DNA from: DAOTMI01 sp964605545
GTDB taxonomy: Bacteria; Patescibacteriota; Microgenomatia; UBA12405
NCBI GenBank assembly: GCA_964605545.1
Contig: CAZSCX010000025.1
Coordinates: 1-9,110, forward strand
Length of the DNA stretch: 9,110 nucleotides
Reading direction: 5' to 3'
Part shown: in pieces, positions 5,730 to 9,110 of the stretch
How positions within the stretch are numbered: the stretch's first letter is position 1
Layout: every line of letters begins with the position of its first letter
The notes under the pieces: generated by a model
Told to the model about the DNA's origin: nothing
Database searches by the model: none
Seen by the model: the letters and a program-made list of their open reading frames with translations, nothing else
Position numbers and translations under genes: made by a program

Positions 5730-6711
5730 ATTTGGCAATAAAAGTCTTGTAAATTGATTCTAGAGTAAGATATGTTGGTATAGCCAAGACAGCACCACCG
5801 AAACCACCTAATTTTGCTCCTATAGCAAGAATAAAGATCGTTAGCACCGGTTGTAAACCAACGTTGTTTTTCATCACCTTGGGGACAATATAAATATTTT
5901 CCAATTGATTAACTATTAAGCCTACAACGAGAGCCAAGAGGGCTGTAATCGGAGAAAGAGTTAAGCCGACAATACCAGCGATAATAGCAACAAAGGTCGG
6001 GCCGATGTTTGGCAGTACTTCCAAAATACCAGCGATAATCGCCAATGGCAAGGCATAACTTAGACCGATAAGGGTATAACCAATATAGGAAAGAATACCA
6101 ACAATCAGCATAAGCAAAAGTTGGGCATTGACCCAATGACCAAGCCTTTTTTCTAAGATCTGCATAAATTCGTGAGATTTTTTAATACCAACTTGACCAA
6201 AAAATCGACCAAAATAGGTCTCAACGTTGATTCTTTCCAATAAAAGATAATAAGTGACAACAAGGATTAGAATAAAAGAAAATATATTCGAAAAAATAGA
6301 AACGGCAGTTCTGGTAACATTGCCAGGCAAATTATTAAAAAAAGAAAGACTACCGTTGTTGAGATTAAGAGGTACACTTCCAAATATTTTTAGATTATTA
6401 AGATTTTTTAGAATACTTGGAAAAGCTTGTATAAACCCATTGGTTTGATCAATAAAAATAGGAATTAAGCTGGCAAAAGAGAAACTTAAAAAAGCAATAA
6501 AAATTATATAAACTAAAATAATTGCCAGGGCGCGTTTAATTTTGTGATTTTCTAACCAAGTAACAACGGGATTTAATATTTCCATTAAAAGTAAACAAAA
6601 GAAAAACAAAAGCAAAACGGCTTTTAGTTTCCAAAGGAGCATTATACCTAAAACATATAGAACAATATTGAGAATATTTCTTTGTGATATTTCGTATTTA
6701 ATTATTTTCAT
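5728..6711 (-). CDS. AI-2E family (PF01594-type) transporter/permease
   Basis: The product is a polytopic membrane protein of 327 residues with about eight hydrophobic segments in the family pattern: two near the N-terminus, one at about 63-87, a non-hydrophobic extracellular region, then the conserved C-terminal half with GILEVLPNIGP (228-238), NQLENIYIVPKVMKNNVGLQP and GGFGGAVLAIP. Known members export autoinducer-2 (TqsA) or act as Na+/H+ antiporters; the substrate cannot be read from sequence, and AI-2 export is not implied. I chose ATG at 6711, 2 bp after the miaA stop, over a GTG at 6726 that would overlap miaA. No Shine-Dalgarno sequence is seen, so coupling to miaA is likely. Its stop abuts the rnpB 3' end. 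Confidence 0.9.
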   Translation of the reverse strand: MKIIKYEISQRNILNIVLYVLGIMLLWKLKAVLLLFFFCLLLMEILNPVVTWLENHKIKRALAIILVYIIFIAFLSFSFASLIPIFIDQTNGFIQAFPSILKNLNNLKIFGSVPLNLNNGSLSFFNNLPGNVTRTAVSIFSNIFSFILILVVTYYLLLERINVETYFGRFFGQVGIKKSHEFMQILEKRLGHWVNAQLLLMLIVGILSYIGYTLIGLSYALPLAIIAGILEVLPNIGPTFVAIIAGIVGLTLSPITALLALVVGLIVNQLENIYIVPKVMKNNVGLQPVLTIFILAIGAKLGGFGGAVLAIPTYLTLESIYKTFIAK

Positions 6712-6713
6712 AA

Positions 6714-7589
6714 TTAATTGTAGCACTTTTTGACAAAGTCAATGACAGATTGAGGGTATTTTGAAGAAGTGATATCAAAATAATGAATGTTGGGAATTCT
6801 TTTAAAATAAGATTTTTGACGATGAACATAACGATGTTCATCGAAATGCCATTTTTGAATGTTTTCAGAAGAAAAACCATTTTCAAATTCTTTGTAAGCA
6901 TGGGTGCGAAAAGCGGGAGCAGACCATTTGTATTTTTTCTTTAATTCTTTGATTTCGTTTTCTAAACCTTGTTTAATTCTTTCGTCGATACGTTGATCGA
7001 TCTTTTTGAATAGATAGGTGTTGGGAGCAGTGAGAGAGATGTGAATATAGTTTTTGATTTCTGGGAAATGATTTTGCGTTTTCGTTTTTGATAACATAAT
7101 TTCAATTTTTCGGATGAGGCGGTGAGGATTATTTACGTCAGAATGATTTAATTGGAAAAATTTTTGTTTATCTAATAATTTGTAAATAAATTGGAGGGTT
7201 TTGACATTTAGTCGATTGAGAATTAAACGTAAAAATTTGTTTGGTTTTATATCAAAAGTTTCACGCGGTGCTTCAATTAAGCTTTGAATATATTGGCCGG
7301 TACCACCGACAATTATGGGTATTTTGCCAGTAGATTGAATATTTTTAATCAATTTTAAAACATCTTCACGATATTGAGAAACTGAATATTGAACATTGGG
7401 AGATAAAATATCAATCATGTGAATTTTGATATTTTTGGGATGATCCTTACCGGTGCCAATATCAAAACCTTTGTATATTTGACGAGAATCGGCAGAAATT
7501 AATTCTCCGTTTAATAATTTCATCATTTTAATGGCAAGACCGGTTTTACCTGAGGCAGTCGGACCAGAGATGATTAAAATTGGTTTCAT
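6714..7589 (-). CDS. miaA: tRNA dimethylallyltransferase MiaA
   Basis: MiaA transfers a dimethylallyl group to N6 of A37 in tRNAs reading UNN codons. Motifs from ATG at 7589: P-loop GPTASGKT (9-16), ISADSRQIYKGFDIGTGK (31-48, with the catalytic Asp of DSRQIY), HMIDILSP, PIIVGGTGQYI (91-101), NPHRLIRKIEI (154-164), then the RTHAYKEF element (228-235, Ala in place of the usual Gly in GYKE) and a terminal HRQKSYFKR (256-264), the usual RQ-aromatic-R region. The 291 residues are slightly shorter than typical. A longer frame runs up to 7637, but the ATG at 7589, 1 bp after the ychF stop and directly before the P-loop strand, is the natural start. It is the middle gene of ychF-miaA-permease. Confidence 0.94.
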   Translation of the reverse strand: MKPILIISGPTASGKTGLAIKMMKLLNGELISADSRQIYKGFDIGTGKDHPKNIKIHMIDILSPNVQYSVSQYREDVLKLIKNIQSTGKIPIIVGGTGQYIQSLIEAPRETFDIKPNKFLRLILNRLNVKTLQFIYKLLDKQKFFQLNHSDVNNPHRLIRKIEIMLSKTKTQNHFPEIKNYIHISLTAPNTYLFKKIDQRIDERIKQGLENEIKELKKKYKWSAPAFRTHAYKEFENGFSSENIQKWHFDEHRYVHRQKSYFKRIPNIHYFDITSSKYPQSVIDFVKKCYN

Positions 7590-7590
7590 A

Positions 7591-8655
7591 TTAAACATTA
7601 AATCGGAATTCGACGACATCGTCTGGATGCATGACATAGGTTTTTGGTTCGTGTTTTAGGACACCAGCGATCTTGGCGCCTTCCCAACCATTGTATTTGA
7701 CGAAATCATCGTATTTAACAACTTCGGCCATGATAAATCCCCTTTCAAAATCAGTGTGAATGACACCGGCTGCTTTTGGAGCGGTGTCACCTTTGTGAAT
7801 TGTCCAAGCTCTGGCTTCTTTGATGCCGGCGGTATAAAAAGATTGCAGGCCAAGAGTGTCATAAGCTTTTTGAATTAATCTTTCAAGTCCAGATTTATCT
7901 AATCCATAATCGGCCAGATATGCTTTTTGTTCTTCTTTACTTAATTGAGAAAGTTCATTTTCAAGCTTTGCAGATATTGGAATAACATTCTGATAATTGG
8001 TAATTGGTAAACTATAATTTGAAATATTTTTATAAGTATTTTCGTCAACATTAAAAACAATAAAATATGGCTTGGAAGTTAAAAGAAAAAATTCTTTGAG
8101 TAAGATTTTTTCATCATCATCCAAATCAATATTTTGGGCTAATTTTGCTTGTTCTAAACCAATTTTTAGCTTTTGAGCGAGAGCTAATTTCTTTGGATCC
8201 TCTGGTTTATTTTGATTTTGATGAATATATTTATCAATAGTTTCCAAATCTTTGATAATTAATTCGGCACAAATTACTTCAAAGTCCCCTTGCGGATCGG
8301 TACTCCCCTCTTTGATAATATTGTCATCGGCAAAATCACGAACGACATGACAGATAGCATCACAATCTCTAATATTGGTCAAAAACTTATTACCAAGACC
8401 TTCACCGGCAGCGGCGCCTTTGACAAGACCAGCGATGTCAACAAACTCGACAATGGCAGGAACGATTTTTGGAGTTTTGACAATTGCGGCTAATGTCTGT
8501 AGTTTTTCGTCTGGCACTTCGACAACGCCAACATTTGGGTCGATGGTACAAAAAGGATAATTACTAGCTTGGGCAATTTGACGACCAAGAAGGGCATTAA
8601 ACAAAGTCGATTTGCCGACATTTGGTAAACCAACGATACCGATTGATAAATTCAT
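7591..8655 (-). CDS. ychF: Ribosome-binding ATPase YchF (Obg-family, OLA1-like)
   Basis: YchF/OLA1 is a universally conserved ribosome-associated P-loop ATPase. The 354 residues show G1 GLPNVGKST (9-17), the SNYPFCTIDPNVG switch region (31-43), G3 DIAGLVKGAAAGEGLGNKFL (73-92), and NVDEN (202-206). That last motif is at the G4 site, where YchF has NxxE instead of NKxD, in line with ATP over GTP preference. The C-terminal TGS domain contains ARAWTIHKGDTAPKAAGVIH and the end DVVEFRFNV. Its linker after NVDEN includes SNYSLPITNYQ (212-222), encoded by a heptanucleotide repeat (7991-8018). The ATG is 5 bp after a TATAAT, suggesting a leaderless transcript. It ends 1 bp before miaA. Confidence 0.96.
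   Translation of the reverse strand: MNLSIGIVGLPNVGKSTLFNALLGRQIAQASNYPFCTIDPNVGVVEVPDEKLQTLAAIVKTPKIVPAIVEFVDIAGLVKGAAAGEGLGNKFLTNIRDCDAICHVVRDFADDNIIKEGSTDPQGDFEVICAELIIKDLETIDKYIHQNQNKPEDPKKLALAQKLKIGLEQAKLAQNIDLDDDEKILLKEFFLLTSKPYFIVFNVDENTYKNISNYSLPITNYQNVIPISAKLENELSQLSKEEQKAYLADYGLDKSGLERLIQKAYDTLGLQSFYTAGIKEARAWTIHKGDTAPKAAGVIHTDFERGFIMAEVVKYDDFVKYNGWEGAKIAGVLKHEPKTYVMHPDDVVEFRFNV
7991..8018. repeat. Heptanucleotide tandem repeat inside ychF
   Basis: Four adjoining 7-mers on the plus strand: TGATAAT, TGGTAAT, TGGTAAA, CTATAAT, with consensus TGGTAAT (ATTACCA on the coding strand). A 7-mer read through codons gives the low-complexity peptide NYSLPITNYQ in the linker after the G4 motif. 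It resembles heptamer STRR-type repeats known from filamentous cyanobacteria. Only two units are near-perfect, so slippage activity is unproven. Confidence 0.5.
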
Positions 8656-8660
8656 AGCTT

Positions 8661-8666
8661 ATTATA
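8661..8666 (-). promoter_or_regulatory. -10 box of the ychF-miaA-permease promoter
   Basis: A perfect TATAAT on the minus strand ends 5 bp before the ychF ATG, so transcription would begin at about the A of the ATG. No good -35 is present: the stretch 16-17 bp upstream is the T tract of the preceding terminator (TTTTTG). The assignment is moderate. Confidence 0.5.
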
Positions 8667-8683
8667 GCGGATTTATTGGCAAC

Positions 8684-8715
8684 AAAAAACTCCCCCACTT
8701 GCGTAGAGGAGTTTT
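8684..8715 (-). terminator. Strong intrinsic terminator of the upstream minus-strand gene
   Basis: Read on the minus strand, AAAA is followed by a 9-bp stem (8711-8703 with 8698-8690) closed by a GCAA tetraloop (8702-8699, GNRA type), then six U residues (8689-8684). Two of the nine pairs are G-U. On the plus strand these become A-C mismatches, so the signal is directional: it ends the glycosyltransferase transcript before the ychF promoter. Confidence 0.85.
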
Positions 8716-8756
8716 GAAATACAAAGAAAATTATTTTTTTGATTTTGAATAATATA

Positions 8757-8783
8757 TTGACCAATCAATATTGGCTAGGTCAA
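8757..8783. repeat. Inverted repeat in the glycosyltransferase 3' UTR
   Basis: TTGACC (8757-8762) and GGTCAA (8778-8783) are perfect arms 15 bp apart. Inside them CCAAT (8761-8765) and ATTGG (8770-8774) form a competing shorter hairpin. It lies between the stop at 8805 and the terminator at 8715. It could be an operator or an mRNA-end structure; no role can be assigned. The rest of 8656-8804 is AT-rich and holds no frame I can support. Confidence 0.35.
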
Positions 8784-8804
8784 CGATACCAAAAAAAGAT
8801 ATTT

Positions 8805-9110
8805 TTAATCTTTAGTTATAATAGAAGCCACCCATTGACCTAAAGAATCATAAATTTTAATAAGCTTGGCACCTGAAACCGAAGAAATTTCTGATTCGAT
8901 AACTTCTGAAGAAGTAAAATAAGCAAAATTAGATTTATATTTATCTTCGATCCAATTATATTTTTTAAAAACAAAATTATCAAAATTGAAATTCAAAAAT
9001 CCTTCTGTTCCAAGTGGTGGACGAGTTGAGGCTAGTTTTTGGATATTTTCTGGGGGGTATTGCATATAAAATTGAAACATGGCATAACTTTGAGCATGAG
9101 GACTATCAAG
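8805..9110 (-). CDS. C-terminal end of a probable PMT/ArnT-like (family 39) glycosyltransferase, partial
   Basis: The frame is open to the window edge (LDSPHAQSYAMFQF...) and stops with TAA at 8807-8805, so only the last 101 residues are seen; the ATG at 9080 is probably internal. The pattern HAQSYAMFQFYMQYPPENIQ, then an aromatic NFNFDNFVFKKYNW stretch, then a SSEVIE loop and the end IKIYDSLGQWVASI recalls the extracytoplasmic tail after the membrane domain of GT39-type polyprenyl-phosphate glycosyltransferases in CPR. That is recognition by memory; no catalytic part is present. The gene is followed by a strong terminator. Confidence 0.5.
   Translation of the reverse strand, partial: LDSPHAQSYAMFQFYMQYPPENIQKLASTRPPLGTEGFLNFNFDNFVFKKYNWIEDKYKSNFAYFTSSEVIESEISSVSGAKLIKIYDSLGQWVASIITKD

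Noticed and set aside
5728..6726. GTG at 6726 as start of the permease
   Set aside because: It overlaps miaA by 13 bp, while the ATG at 6711 has the ordinary 2-bp gap and a basic N-terminus.
6714..7637. Longer MiaA start 16 codons upstream of the ATG at 7589
   Set aside because: The extension would overlap ychF, encoding its conserved FRFNV end in another frame, and MiaA normally begins just before the P-loop strand.
1..9110. Mobile element, phage or CRISPR signature
   Set aside because: No transposase, integrase, phage gene, direct-repeat/spacer pattern or tRNA attachment site was seen; the gene content is housekeeping and envelope-related.

Overview
The window looks like a chromosomal segment from a small-genome, AT-rich bacterium of the Candidate Phyla Radiation (Patescibacteria). 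Microgenomates-like is my best guess, made by recall of family styles only. The grounds are the gene repertoire and form: a DUF3048/YerB-like protein with a CPR-style CPLNGEKFT stretch, DUF4446, a DUF5679-type mini-protein, a PMT-like glycosyltransferase tail, a compact RNase P RNA and short SecD/SecF. Genes are tightly packed with 1-11 bp overlaps or gaps, and Shine-Dalgarno sequences are almost absent. UGA is a normal stop (secD ends in TGA inside an ATGA overlap), which argues against the UGA-recoded CPR lineages.

Layout. (1) 1-604, plus strand: the 3' part of a tRNA CCA-adding enzyme/poly(A) polymerase-type gene (HD domain), interrupted by an in-frame TAG at 8-10 just before the first HD histidine. 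(2) 557-5086, minus strand: a six-gene run starting with a GTG at 5086: DUF4446 membrane protein, YerB-like DUF3048 protein, winged-helix/degenerate nucleotidyltransferase regulator, AbrB-like regulator, secD, secF. secF converges on and overlaps the CCA gene by 48 bp. (3) 5087-5722, plus strand: a divergent promoter, a 31-codon single-TM mini-protein, a 58-aa DUF5679-like protein that has lost all its zinc-ligand cysteines, then the RNase P RNA gene (rnpB) with its own promoter and a P1/U-tract terminator. (4) 5728-8655, minus strand: ychF, miaA and an AI-2E-type permease, tightly coupled, with a candidate leaderless promoter in front of ychF. (5) 8684-9110, minus strand: a strong intrinsic terminator and, upstream of it, the C-terminal end of a probable family-39 glycosyltransferase running off the window.

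Themes. Four items serve tRNA or ribosome function: the CCA enzyme (tRNA 3' end), RNase P RNA (tRNA 5' end), MiaA (A37 modification) and YchF (ribosome-associated ATPase). The other main block is the protein-export motor SecDF with envelope proteins. I see no CRISPR array, transposon, prophage or defence locus. The most unusual signals are the cysteine-free DUF5679-like protein, the back-to-back extended -10 promoters that would both yield leaderless GTG-start mRNAs, the TAG in the CCA gene, and a heptanucleotide repeat coding for a linker in YchF.
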